Assembly (NCBI RefSeq): GCF_022012435.1
Contig: NZ_JAKLUA010000001.1
Span: 1,709,338 to 1,773,337 of the forward strand
DNA length: 64,000 nt
Direction: 5' to 3'
From: Bradyrhizobium zhengyangense
GTDB taxonomy: Bacteria > Pseudomonadota > Alphaproteobacteria > Rhizobiales > Xanthobacteraceae
Part shown: positions 11,622-20,537 of the stretch, one piece after another
Layout: every line of letters starts with the position of its first letter
How positions within the stretch are numbered: position 1 is the first letter of the stretch
Notes under the pieces: model-generated
What the model was told of the DNA's origin: nothing
The model's database searches: none
Seen by the model: the letters and a program-made list of their open reading frames with translations, nothing else
Program-made: the position numbers and the translations under genes

Positions 11622-12098
11622 ATGACAGCGGTTTTTGAACCTTGGGACGAGACGCGCGGCGCGGAGATCATCGCCGAACATGCCAGCCAGGAAGGCGCGA
11701 CGCTGGTGATTCTGCACGCTCTCCAGGAAGCATTCGGCTTCGTGCCGGAGGCCGCGATTCCCATGGTGGCGCAGGCGCTGAACCTGTCGCGCGCCGAGGT
11801 CCATGGCGTCTTTACGTTCTATCATGACTTCCGCCACAAGCCGGCCGGCCGCCACGTGCTGAAGCTGTGCCGCGCCGAGGCCTGCCAGGCCGCCGGCGGC
11901 GATGCGCTGGCCGCGCGCGCTGAATCGAAGCTCGGCGTTTCGCTTGGCAACACCACAGCGGATGATCGGGTCACGCTGGAGCCGATCTACTGCCTCGGCC
12001 TGTGCTCGACCGCGCCGTCGGCGATGCTCGACGGTCGCCTCGTCGGCCGGCTCGACGAGAAGCGCCTCGATGCGCTGGTTGCGGAGGCGCAGCGATGA
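11622..12098 (+). CDS. fdsG: NAD-dependent formate dehydrogenase gamma subunit
   Basis: The 158-residue subunit belongs to the NuoE-like thioredoxin-fold family and carries one 2Fe-2S cluster. The ligands are visible as LKLCRAEACQAAGG and IYCLGLCSTAPSAML. It passes electrons within the soluble FdsABG complex, which oxidises formate to CO2 and reduces NAD+. The ATG follows AGAACGAAGA. Its stop codon overlaps the start of fdsB (ATGA). Confidence 0.93.
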   Translation: MTAVFEPWDETRGAEIIAEHASQEGATLVILHALQEAFGFVPEAAIPMVAQALNLSRAEVHGVFTFYHDFRHKPAGRHVLKLCRAEACQAAGGDALAARAESKLGVSLGNTTADDRVTLEPIYCLGLCSTAPSAMLDGRLVGRLDEKRLDALVAEAQR

Positions 12099-13651
12099 AC
12101 ATGAAGATTTTCGTTCCCCGGGATGCGACGGCCGTTGCAGTCGGTGCCGATGAAGTCGTCACAGCGCTCGAACAGATCGCGCAGCAGCGTGGCTTGTCGA
12201 TCGAGATCATCAGGACCGGCTCGCGCGGATTGCATTGGCTGGAGCCGATGATCGAGGTGGCGACGCCTGGGGGCCGCGTTGCCTACGGCCCCGTCGGCAC
12301 CGAGGACGTCGCCTCCGTGCTTGAATCCATGGCGAACAATGGTCCGCACGCCCTGCGGCTCGGCATCGCCGACAAAATCCCCTGGCTGAAGCGCCAGACC
12401 CGCCTCACCTTCGCCCGCTGCGGCGTGATCGATCCGCGCTCGCTCGACGACTACCGCGCCCATGGCGGCTACAAAGGTTTTGAGCGCGCGCTGTCGCTCG
12501 GCCCGGACGCGATCCTCAACGAAGTGACGGCGTCGGGCCTGCGCGGCCGCGGCGGCGCAGGCTTCCCGACCGGCATCAAATGGAAGACGGTGGCGCAGGC
12601 CAAGGCCGACCGCAAATTCATCGTCTGCAATGCCGACGAAGGCGATAGCGGGACCTTTGCCGATCGCATGATCATGGAAGGCGATCCCTTCCTGGTCATC
12701 GAGGGCATGACCACCGCCGGCATCACCGTCGGCGCCACCAAAGGCTACATCTACATCCGCAGCGAATATCCGCATGCGGTCGAGGCGATGAATGCCGCGA
12801 TCAAGGCAGCGCGGCGTGGCGGCTATCTCGGCGACAAGATCGGCGGTTCGACCTATAGCTTTGACATGGAAGTGCGCGTCGGCGCCGGCGCTTACGTTTG
12901 CGGCGAGGAGACCTCGCTGCTGGAGAGCCTCGAAGGCCGTCGTGGCCTGGTGCGCGCAAAACCGCCGCTGCCGGCGCATTACGGCCTGTTCGGCAAACCG
13001 ACCGTCATCAACAACGTGCTGTCGTTTGCGGCCATCCCCTTCATCCTCGCCGAAGGCGCCAAGGCCTATGCCGATTTCGGCATGGGGCGCTCGCGGGGCA
13101 CGATGCCGATCCAGCTCGCGGGCAACATCCGCCACGGCGGCTTGTTCGAGACGGCGTTCGGCGTGACGCTGGGCGAGCTCGTCGACGACATCGGCGGCGG
13201 CACGTTCACGGGACGCCCGGTGCGCGCGGTGCAGGTCGGTGGCCCGCTCGGTGCCTATTTCCCCCGCGCCCTGTTCGACACGCCGTTCGACTACGAGGCC
13301 TTCGCGGCGCGCGACGGCCTGATCGGCCATGGCGGCATCGTCGTGTTCGACGACAGCGTCGACATGCGCAAGCAGGCACGTTTCGCCATGGAATTCTGCG
13401 CCGTCGAATCCTGCGGCAAGTGCACGCCCTGCCGGATCGGCTCGACCCGCGGCGTCGAGACCATCGAGAAGATCATCAACGGCGAACGCGTGGCTGAAAA
13501 CCTCGCGCTGGTCGGAGACCTCTGCAACACCATGAAATTCGGCTCGCTCTGCGCACTCGGCGGCTTCACGCCCTACCCCGTGCTCAGCGCATTGAAGCAC
13601 TTCCGGGAAGATTTTATCCCGGCCCCGACCACGCTTCAGGCCGCGGAATAG
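12095..13651 (+). CDS. fdsB: NAD-dependent formate dehydrogenase beta subunit (NAD/FMN)
   Basis: The 518-residue protein is NuoF-like, with a thioredoxin-like N-terminal part (to about residue 110). The NADH/FMN-binding core contains GLRGRGGAGFPTGIKW and NADEGDSGTFADR, and a C-terminal 4Fe-4S site reads ESCGKCTPCRIGS. It reduces NAD+ with electrons from formate. The ATG at 12095 overlaps the fdsG stop and replaces an in-frame upstream extension with no coding character. The gap to fdsA is 10 bp with an AGGAG-type site. Confidence 0.93.
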   Translation: MNMKIFVPRDATAVAVGADEVVTALEQIAQQRGLSIEIIRTGSRGLHWLEPMIEVATPGGRVAYGPVGTEDVASVLESMANNGPHALRLGIADKIPWLKRQTRLTFARCGVIDPRSLDDYRAHGGYKGFERALSLGPDAILNEVTASGLRGRGGAGFPTGIKWKTVAQAKADRKFIVCNADEGDSGTFADRMIMEGDPFLVIEGMTTAGITVGATKGYIYIRSEYPHAVEAMNAAIKAARRGGYLGDKIGGSTYSFDMEVRVGAGAYVCGEETSLLESLEGRRGLVRAKPPLPAHYGLFGKPTVINNVLSFAAIPFILAEGAKAYADFGMGRSRGTMPIQLAGNIRHGGLFETAFGVTLGELVDDIGGGTFTGRPVRAVQVGGPLGAYFPRALFDTPFDYEAFAARDGLIGHGGIVVFDDSVDMRKQARFAMEFCAVESCGKCTPCRIGSTRGVETIEKIINGERVAENLALVGDLCNTMKFGSLCALGGFTPYPVLSALKHFREDFIPAPTTLQAAE

Positions 13652-13661
13652 GAGAACGACA

Positions 13662-16535
13662 ATGTCTCTGATCGAAGAAATCGACTTCGGCACGCCGCGT
13701 TCCAAATCGACCACGATGGTCACGCTGACCATCGACGGCAACGAGGTCACGGTGCCCGAGGGCACCTCGATCATGCGCGCCGCGATGGATGCTGGCCACC
13801 AGATCCCGAAACTCTGCGCGACCGACATGGTCGACGCGTTCGGCTCCTGCCGGCTTTGCGTCGTCGAGATCGAGGGCCGCGCCGGCACGCCGGCCTCCTG
13901 CACCACGCCCGTGCTGAACGGCCTCGTCGTCCACACCCAGAGCGAACGGCTGAAGAGGCTGCGCAAGGGCGTGATGGAGCTCTACATCTCCGACCATCCG
14001 CTCGACTGCCTCACCTGCGGCGCCAATGGCGATTGCGAATTGCAGGACATGGCCGGCGCGGTGGGCTTGCGCGAAGTACGCTACGGCTATGAGGGCGAGA
14101 ACCACGTCTTCGCCAAGACCCATGGCGAGGTCAATCCCGCCTGGATGCCGAAGGACGAGTCCAACCCCTACTTCACCTACGATCCCTCGAAGTGCATCGT
14201 CTGCTCGCGCTGCGTCCGCGCCTGCGAAGAGGTGCAGGGCACCTTCGCACTGACCATTTCTGGCCGCGGCTTCGACAGCCGCGTCTCGCCCGGCATGAGC
14301 GAGAGCTTTCTTGGTTCCGAATGCGTGTCCTGCGGCGCCTGCGTGCAAGCCTGCCCGACCGCAACGCTGACGGAAAAATCCGTGATCGAGATCGGCCAGC
14401 CCGAGCACTCCGTCGTCACCACCTGCGCCTATTGCGGCGTCGGCTGCGCCTTCAAGGCGGAGATGCGCGGCGAGGAAGTGGTGCGCATGGTGCCGTACAA
14501 GGACGGCAAGGCCAATCGCGGCCATTCCTGCGTCAAGGGCCGCTTCGCCTGGGGCTATACCAACCACAAGGAACGCATTCTCAAGCCGATGATCCGCGAG
14601 CGGATCGAGGATCCCTGGAAGGAGGTGTCCTGGGACGAGGCGTTCTCGTTTGCCGCCGCCAAGATGCGCGGCATCCAGACGAAGTACGGGCGCGATGCCA
14701 TCGGCGGCATCACCTCCTCCCGCTGCACCAATGAAGAAACCTATCTGGTGCAGAAGCTGATCCGCGCCGGCTTCGGCAACAACAACGTCGACACCTGCGC
14801 CCGCGTCTGCCACTCGCCGACCGGCTATGGCCTGTCCCAGACCTTCGGCACCTCGGCCGGCACACAGGACTTCGACTCGGTCGAGGACACCGACGTTGCC
14901 GTCATCATCGGCGCCAATCCGGCCTCGGCTCACCCCGTGTTCGCCTCCCGCCTGAAGAAGCGGCTGCGCCAAGGCGCAAAGCTGATCGTGATCGATCCTC
15001 GCCGCACCGAGATGGTGGAATCGCCGCATGTGAAGGCGCTGCATCTGCCGCTGATGCCCGGCACCAACGTCGCCGTCGTGACGGCGCTGGCACATGTCAT
15101 CGTCACCGAGGGGCTGGTCAACGAAGCCTTCGTGCGGGAGCGCTGCGACTGGAGCGAATTCGAGGAATGGGCCGCCTTCGTGGCCCAGCCCAGGCACAGC
15201 CCGGAAGCGACCGCGATCCTGACCGGCGTCGATCCGAACGTGCTGCGCGAAGCCGCCCGCATCTACGCCACCGGCGGCAACGGTGCGATCTATTACGGCC
15301 TCGGCGTCACCGAGCACAGCCAGGGCTCGACCACCGTGATCGCGATTGCGAACCTCGCGATGGCGACCGGCAATATCGGCCGTCCCGGCGTCGGCGTGAA
15401 CCCGCTGCGCGGCCAGAACAACGTGCAGGGCTCCTGCGACATGGGCTCGTTCCCGCACGAGCTGCCCGGCTATCGTCATATCTCGGGCGATGCCGTGCGC
15501 GACCAGTTCGAGGCGCTCTGGAACGTCAAGCTCAACCCGGAGCCGGGCCTGCGCATTCCCAACATGTTCGATGCTGCTATCGAAGGCACGTTCATGGGCC
15601 TCTATGTGCAAGGCGAGGACATTCTCCAGTCCGATCCCAACACCAAGCACGTCGTGGCGGCGCTGTCGGCGATGCAGTGCGTCATCGTCCACGACCTCTT
15701 CCTGAACGAGACCGCGAACTACGCTCACGTCTTCCTGCCCGGCTCGAGCTTCCTCGAGAAGGACGGCACCTTCACAAACGCCGAGCGCCGCATCCAGCGC
15801 GTGCGCAAGGTGATGACGCCGAAGAACGGCATGGCCGACTGGGAGGTTACCATCGGCCTCGCCAAGGCGATGGGCTTCGAGATGAACTACAGCCATCCCT
15901 CCGAGATCATGGACGAGATCGCGGCGCTGACGCCGACCTTCACCGGTGTCTCCTACGCCAAGCTCGACGAACTCGGCTCGGTGCAGTGGCCCTGCAACGA
16001 GAAGGCGCCGGAAGGCACGCCAGTGATGCATATCGACGGCTTCGTCCGCGGCAAGGGCAAGTTCATCGTCACCGAATATGTCGCAACCGACGAGCGCACC
16101 GGCCCCCGCTTCCCGCTGCTGCTCACCACGGGCCGCATCCTCAGCCAGTACAATGTCGGCGCGCAGACAAGGCGCACCGAGAACGTGGTCTGGCATGGCG
16201 AGGACCGGCTCGAGATCCATCCGCACGACGCCGAGCTCCGCGGCGTGCGCGACGGCGACTGGGTGCGTCTGACGAGCCGGGCCGGCGAGACCACGCTGCG
16301 CGCTGAAATCACCGACCGCGTCTCGCCTGGCGTCGTCTACACCACCTTCCACCACCCGGACACGCAGGCCAACGTCATCACCACAGACTATTCGGACTGG
16401 GCCACCAACTGCCCGGAATACAAGGTCACGGCGGTGCAGATCTCGCCCTCGAACGGGCCGTCCGATTGGCAGAAGAGCTACGACGAGCAGGCCCGGCACT
16501 CCCGCCGCATCGCGCCCGCTGAGGCCGCGGAGTAA
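13662..16535 (+). CDS. fdsA: NAD-dependent formate dehydrogenase alpha subunit (molybdenum)
   Basis: The 957-residue catalytic subunit has, in order, a 2Fe-2S domain (Cys52, Cys63, Cys66, Cys80), a His/Cys cluster (HPLDCLTCGANGDC, 112-125), two 4Fe-4S clusters (CIVCSRCVRAC near 178 and CVSCGACVQAC near 221), a further 4Fe-4S motif TTCAYCGVGC near 253, and the bis-MGD molybdopterin domains. Cys383 in RVCHSPT sits where the molybdenum ligand lies, so this is a cysteine and not a selenocysteine enzyme. It oxidises formate to CO2 in the cytoplasm. A strong AGGAG precedes the ATG. Confidence 0.95.
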   Translation: MSLIEEIDFGTPRSKSTTMVTLTIDGNEVTVPEGTSIMRAAMDAGHQIPKLCATDMVDAFGSCRLCVVEIEGRAGTPASCTTPVLNGLVVHTQSERLKRLRKGVMELYISDHPLDCLTCGANGDCELQDMAGAVGLREVRYGYEGENHVFAKTHGEVNPAWMPKDESNPYFTYDPSKCIVCSRCVRACEEVQGTFALTISGRGFDSRVSPGMSESFLGSECVSCGACVQACPTATLTEKSVIEIGQPEHSVVTTCAYCGVGCAFKAEMRGEEVVRMVPYKDGKANRGHSCVKGRFAWGYTNHKERILKPMIRERIEDPWKEVSWDEAFSFAAAKMRGIQTKYGRDAIGGITSSRCTNEETYLVQKLIRAGFGNNNVDTCARVCHSPTGYGLSQTFGTSAGTQDFDSVEDTDVAVIIGANPASAHPVFASRLKKRLRQGAKLIVIDPRRTEMVESPHVKALHLPLMPGTNVAVVTALAHVIVTEGLVNEAFVRERCDWSEFEEWAAFVAQPRHSPEATAILTGVDPNVLREAARIYATGGNGAIYYGLGVTEHSQGSTTVIAIANLAMATGNIGRPGVGVNPLRGQNNVQGSCDMGSFPHELPGYRHISGDAVRDQFEALWNVKLNPEPGLRIPNMFDAAIEGTFMGLYVQGEDILQSDPNTKHVVAALSAMQCVIVHDLFLNETANYAHVFLPGSSFLEKDGTFTNAERRIQRVRKVMTPKNGMADWEVTIGLAKAMGFEMNYSHPSEIMDEIAALTPTFTGVSYAKLDELGSVQWPCNEKAPEGTPVMHIDGFVRGKGKFIVTEYVATDERTGPRFPLLLTTGRILSQYNVGAQTRRTENVVWHGEDRLEIHPHDAELRGVRDGDWVRLTSRAGETTLRAEITDRVSPGVVYTTFHHPDTQANVITTDYSDWATNCPEYKVTAVQISPSNGPSDWQKSYDEQARHSRRIAPAEAAE

Positions 16536-16539
16536 CCGC

Positions 16540-17370
16540 ATGCACGTGCCGGTCCAGGCTATCGACCGCGAAAACTGGCGCGACGGTGTCACGTCGGAAG
16601 GGACACGGCTGGTCCCGGAGGAGACGCCGCTGGCGCTGACCTATAATGGCGGCACCTATGCCGTCATGATGGGGACGCCGCAGAACCTCGAAGATTTCGC
16701 CGTCGGCTTCAGCCTGGACGAAGGCATCATCAAATCGGTCGACGACATCAAGTCGCTCGATGTAGTCCGTCTCGATGACGGCATCGAGCTGCGCATGTGG
16801 TTGGAGTCAGAGAACGCCGCGCGCATCAGCGAGCGCCGCCGCCACATCGCAGGTCCCACCGGCTGCGGCATCTGCGGCGTCGAGTCCATCGCCGAGGCCA
16901 TACGGCCCGCGGCGATCGTGCGAGAGGGTCAGATATTCACGCCGCAACAGATCATGATTGCGATGCAGGCGATCGCTCCCCTTCAATCGATCAACATGCA
17001 GACCCGCGCGGTTCACGCCGCCGCGTTCTGGTCGCCGCCGAACGGCATCGTGGCGCTGCGCGAAGATGTCGGCCGCCACAACGCACTCGACAAACTCGCG
17101 GGCTCGCTGGCCCGCAGCCGCACGGATGCAAGCGCCGGCATGGTGTTGCTGACGAGCCGCGTCTCGGTCGAGATGGTGCAGAAGACGGCTGCGATCGGTG
17201 CGCCTGTGATGGTCGCGGTCTCCGCACCGACCGCGCTTGCGGTCCGCACCGCGGAGGCTGCCGGCATCACGCTGATTGCAATTGCCCGCAGCGACGGGTT
17301 TGAAGTGTTCACGCACCAGGGCCGCGTCGCGGCTCATTGTGCTCAGGAGATCATCGATGTCGTCGCCTGA
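16540..17370 (+). CDS. fdsC: Formate dehydrogenase accessory sulfurtransferase FdhD/FdsC
   Basis: The 276-residue protein is of the FdhD family, which delivers sulfur to the molybdenum cofactor before it enters the alpha subunit. The family Cys pair is present in TGCGICGVES. Other family segments are FAVGFSLDEGII and REDVGRHNALDKLAG. It starts 4 bp after the fdsA stop and overlaps the start of fdsD by 14 bp, so translation is probably coupled. Confidence 0.92.
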   Translation: MHVPVQAIDRENWRDGVTSEGTRLVPEETPLALTYNGGTYAVMMGTPQNLEDFAVGFSLDEGIIKSVDDIKSLDVVRLDDGIELRMWLESENAARISERRRHIAGPTGCGICGVESIAEAIRPAAIVREGQIFTPQQIMIAMQAIAPLQSINMQTRAVHAAAFWSPPNGIVALREDVGRHNALDKLAGSLARSRTDASAGMVLLTSRVSVEMVQKTAAIGAPVMVAVSAPTALAVRTAEAAGITLIAIARSDGFEVFTHQGRVAAHCAQEIIDVVA

Positions 17371-17593
17371 CCGCCTCGTCTACATGGCCAACCAGATCGG
17401 CACCTTCTTCCGCAGCCAGGGCCACGACAAGGCCGTGCCAGGCATCGCCGACCACATCAAGAAATTCTGGGATCCCCGGATGAAGCGCGCGATCTTCGCA
17501 CATCTCGATGCCGGCGGCGCGGGCCTGGAGCCGAACGTGCTCGAAGCCCTCACCTCGCTCAAGCAGACGGCTTCCCTTCCAGAAGCGCACTGA
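17357..17593 (+). CDS. fdsD: Formate dehydrogenase delta subunit
   Basis: The 78-residue protein matches the small FdsD subunit that is needed for active formate dehydrogenase (RLVYMANQIGTFFRSQ, followed by HIKKFWDPRMKRAI). The ATG at 17357 lies inside the end of fdsC and is preceded by CAGGAGA. Its last 35 bp overlap the 3' end of the convergent glnE gene. Confidence 0.9.
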   Translation: MSSPDRLVYMANQIGTFFRSQGHDKAVPGIADHIKKFWDPRMKRAIFAHLDAGGAGLEPNVLEALTSLKQTASLPEAH

Positions 17594-20537
17594 ACACGCT
17601 CCGCACCTCGCTTTGCGTCTCCTTCACGCGCGCCTCCAGCGAGGAAAAATCCGGCGCATCGCCGGCGCGCGCCATCACGCGCTGAAGATCGGTGCCCGCC
17701 GTTTCCGGCTTGAAGCGGTCGCTGACGCAGAGCCGCAGGATCTGCGTCAAATCGTGGTAGAGCCGCGCGGCCGCCCGCAGGATCTCCGCTTCCGACTGCG
17801 GCAGAACGCCGAGTCTGGCTGCATTCTCCAGCACCTGCACCGTCGAGACATCGAGAATGTCAGGCTTGTCGTGGGCATGGACGAGCTGGAGATATTGGGC
17901 GATGAAATCGATATCGACCATGCCGCCCGACGCGTACTTCAAGTCCCAATAATCGGTCTCGCCCTTCTCCTGCGCGATCGCGCGGCGCATGTCGGCGACG
18001 TCGTTGGCGGTGGTGACCGGATCGCGACGGCGGGTCAGGACGTCGCGGATGATGCTCTCGATGCGCGCCGTGAATTCTCCCGACGCCGACACCACGCGCG
18101 CGCGCGTCAATGCCATGTGCTCCCAGGTCCAGGCCTCATTGGCCTGGTAGTCCGCGAAGGAGACAAGGCTCGATGCCACGGGACCTGCGCGCCCCGAGGG
18201 CCGCAGCCGCATGTCGATCTCGTAGAGCACGCCGTAATTGGTGCGGGTCGTGAAGGCGCTGATCAGGCGCTGGGTGAGGCGAGCGAAATAGTGCGCGCCC
18301 TGCAGTGACCTCTCGCCGTCCGAGTCCGGATTATCGCTGTCGAAATCGTACAGCAGGATCAGATCGAGATCCGATGACGCGGTCATCTCGCGGCTGCCGA
18401 GCCGGCCCATGGCGATGATCGCCGTCTCCTGCCCCTTGATCCGGCCGTGCTGGGCAGCAAAGCGATCGGCGACGAGACCGTGCACGGTGTGAACGATGCC
18501 CTCGGCGACGTCGGCAAAAGCCGTGCTCGCCTGCTGCGCCGAGACGGTGCCGGACAAGATGCGCGTGCCGATCAGGAACAGGCTCTCTTGTCCGAACAGG
18601 CGCAGCCGATCCAGAAACTCCTCATAGGAGCCCGCGTCCTGCACCGTGGTCGCAAGCCGTGCCGACAATTCCTGACGATCCGGCATAGCGCCGAAGAAGC
18701 GCGGATCGATCAGACCGTCCATCAACTGCGGTTGCCGCGCCAGCATCTCGCCGAGCCGGGGCGCCGCGCCAAGCACCAGCGCCACCAGCGCGACGAGATC
18801 GCGGTTCTGGCTCAGCAGCGTGATCAGCCTGCCGCCGCGCTGGAGCGCCCTCAGGAAGTGATCGAATGCCGTCACCGCGCGGTCCGGCTCCTCCGCATGC
18901 GCCAGGCCCTCTATCAAAGCCGGCACGAACTCGACGAAAGCGCTGCGCGTCTGCTTGTTGCGGAATACGCGATAGTCGCCGGTGAGCCAGTCGCAGACGG
19001 TCTGGGCCACGGCAGCGGGCTTCTTGAAGCCGAGCGTCGTCAAGTGCTGAAGCAGGCGCGGATCATCGGGACCGGCGCGATAGTCGATCGCCGGCAGGCT
19101 TGCCGTGCCGGTGGGATCATCGCCCTCGAACAGCTTTTCGTAATGCCCCTGGACGATCTCGAGCTGGCGCAACAGGTCGCGCGCGAAGGCCTCGCGGCTG
19201 GCATAACCGAAGAACCAGGCGAAGCGCTCGACCGCCTCCTTGTCCTCCGGCAGCGCATGGGTCTGCTCGTCGGCGATCATCTGGAGACGATGTTCGACCC
19301 GGCGCAGGAATTCATAGGCCGTGGTCAGCTCGTCGCGGGCCGCAGAGGTGATCCAGTTGCGAGCGGCGAGGATATTGAGCGCGGCCAGCGTCGGCCGTAC
19401 CCGCAGCTCCGGATGGCGGCCGCCCGCGATCAGCTGCTGGGTCTGGGCGAAGAACTCGATCTCGCGGATGCCCCCGCGGCCGACCTTGACGTTGTGACCC
19501 TCGACCGCGATCTCGCTCTGGCCGCGATAGGTCTGCATCTGGCGCTTCATGTCGTGCACGTCGGCAAGCGCAGCGAAGTCGAGATGCTTGCGCCAGACGA
19601 AGGGTGCGATTTCGGCGAGCAGCGCCTCGCCCGCTCTGGGGTCGCCGGCACACGCCCGCGCCTTGATCATCGCGGCGCGCTCCCAGGTGCGCCCTTCCCG
19701 CTCGTAATAGTTCAGCGCGGCGTCGCGCGAGATCGCGACTTGCGTCGAGGATGGATCGGGCCGCAGCCGCAGATCGACGCGGAACACGTAACCGTCATAG
19801 GTGCGCTGCTGGAGGATGCGCGCCATGCCTTGCGTCACCCGGACGAAGAACGGCTGCGGCTCGATATCGGGCACAAGCGTCGTGGCATCGGGGTCGAAGA
19901 ACACAATAAGATCGATGTCGCTGGAATAGTTCAGCTCGCCGGCGCCCATCTTGCCCATGGCGAGAACGATCAGGCCGCAGCCGACCTCCGGCGCTTCCAG
20001 ATCGGGCGGCAGAATTTTCCCGCGTGCGGCTTCCTGACGCAGCAGGTACTGGAGCGCCGCCTGCACCGAGGAAACCGCGAGATCGGTCAATGCCGCCGTC
20101 ACCCGCATCACCGGCCAGACCCCGCCGATATCGCACAGCGCGATCAGCAGCGCGGCCTCCGCCTTCATGCGGCGAAGCAGCCGCATCACCTCGGCCTCGT
20201 CAGGTGCGGCAATCACGGCACCCCTCGCCTCCGCGATCAGCGCGGCGAGATGCGCATCCGGATCGCATTCGAGCAATCGGATCAGGCGGATCGGATCGGC
20301 GCGCACCAGATCGAACAAATAAGGCGAGAATTCCGCGATGGCGGCGAGAATAGTCCGGACAAGCGGATGGACCAGCAGCGCGTCCAGACGGGCTGATGGT
20401 GCCGGCTCGAGCCCGGCCAGCCAGCCTTCAAAGCGTCGTTCGTCTGATGCGGAAGCGGCAATATGGGGAGCCTCCGCGAAGCGCGCGGCCAGGCTCTCAC
20501 CATGCTTGTCCGCGTTTCCCGGCGCGGAGTGGTTCAT
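17559..20537 (-). CDS. glnE: Bifunctional glutamine synthetase adenylyltransferase/removase
   Basis: The 992-residue protein adds AMP to, and removes it from, glutamine synthetase in response to PII, setting nitrogen assimilation. Two nucleotidyltransferase domains are visible. The N-terminal one has GAGELNYSSDIDLIVFFD (Asp207, Asp209, deadenylylating half). The C-terminal one has GSREMTASSDLDLILLYDFD (adenylylating half). Helical GlnD-PII-uridylylase-like segments follow each. Its ATG overlaps the stop of the upstream histidine kinase gene (ATGA), so the two form one operon. Length is normal for alphaproteobacteria. Confidence 0.95.
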   Translation of the reverse strand: MNHSAPGNADKHGESLAARFAEAPHIAASASDERRFEGWLAGLEPAPSARLDALLVHPLVRTILAAIAEFSPYLFDLVRADPIRLIRLLECDPDAHLAALIAEARGAVIAAPDEAEVMRLLRRMKAEAALLIALCDIGGVWPVMRVTAALTDLAVSSVQAALQYLLRQEAARGKILPPDLEAPEVGCGLIVLAMGKMGAGELNYSSDIDLIVFFDPDATTLVPDIEPQPFFVRVTQGMARILQQRTYDGYVFRVDLRLRPDPSSTQVAISRDAALNYYEREGRTWERAAMIKARACAGDPRAGEALLAEIAPFVWRKHLDFAALADVHDMKRQMQTYRGQSEIAVEGHNVKVGRGGIREIEFFAQTQQLIAGGRHPELRVRPTLAALNILAARNWITSAARDELTTAYEFLRRVEHRLQMIADEQTHALPEDKEAVERFAWFFGYASREAFARDLLRQLEIVQGHYEKLFEGDDPTGTASLPAIDYRAGPDDPRLLQHLTTLGFKKPAAVAQTVCDWLTGDYRVFRNKQTRSAFVEFVPALIEGLAHAEEPDRAVTAFDHFLRALQRGGRLITLLSQNRDLVALVALVLGAAPRLGEMLARQPQLMDGLIDPRFFGAMPDRQELSARLATTVQDAGSYEEFLDRLRLFGQESLFLIGTRILSGTVSAQQASTAFADVAEGIVHTVHGLVADRFAAQHGRIKGQETAIIAMGRLGSREMTASSDLDLILLYDFDSDNPDSDGERSLQGAHYFARLTQRLISAFTTRTNYGVLYEIDMRLRPSGRAGPVASSLVSFADYQANEAWTWEHMALTRARVVSASGEFTARIESIIRDVLTRRRDPVTTANDVADMRRAIAQEKGETDYWDLKYASGGMVDIDFIAQYLQLVHAHDKPDILDVSTVQVLENAARLGVLPQSEAEILRAAARLYHDLTQILRLCVSDRFKPETAGTDLQRVMARAGDAPDFSSLEARVKETQSEVRSVFSALLEGKPSA

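Noticed and set aside
13614..16592. A 992-codon open frame antisense to fdsA
   Set aside because: It is the high-GC shadow of a clearly identified formate dehydrogenase gene; the translation is low-complexity and has no family motif or ribosome-binding site.
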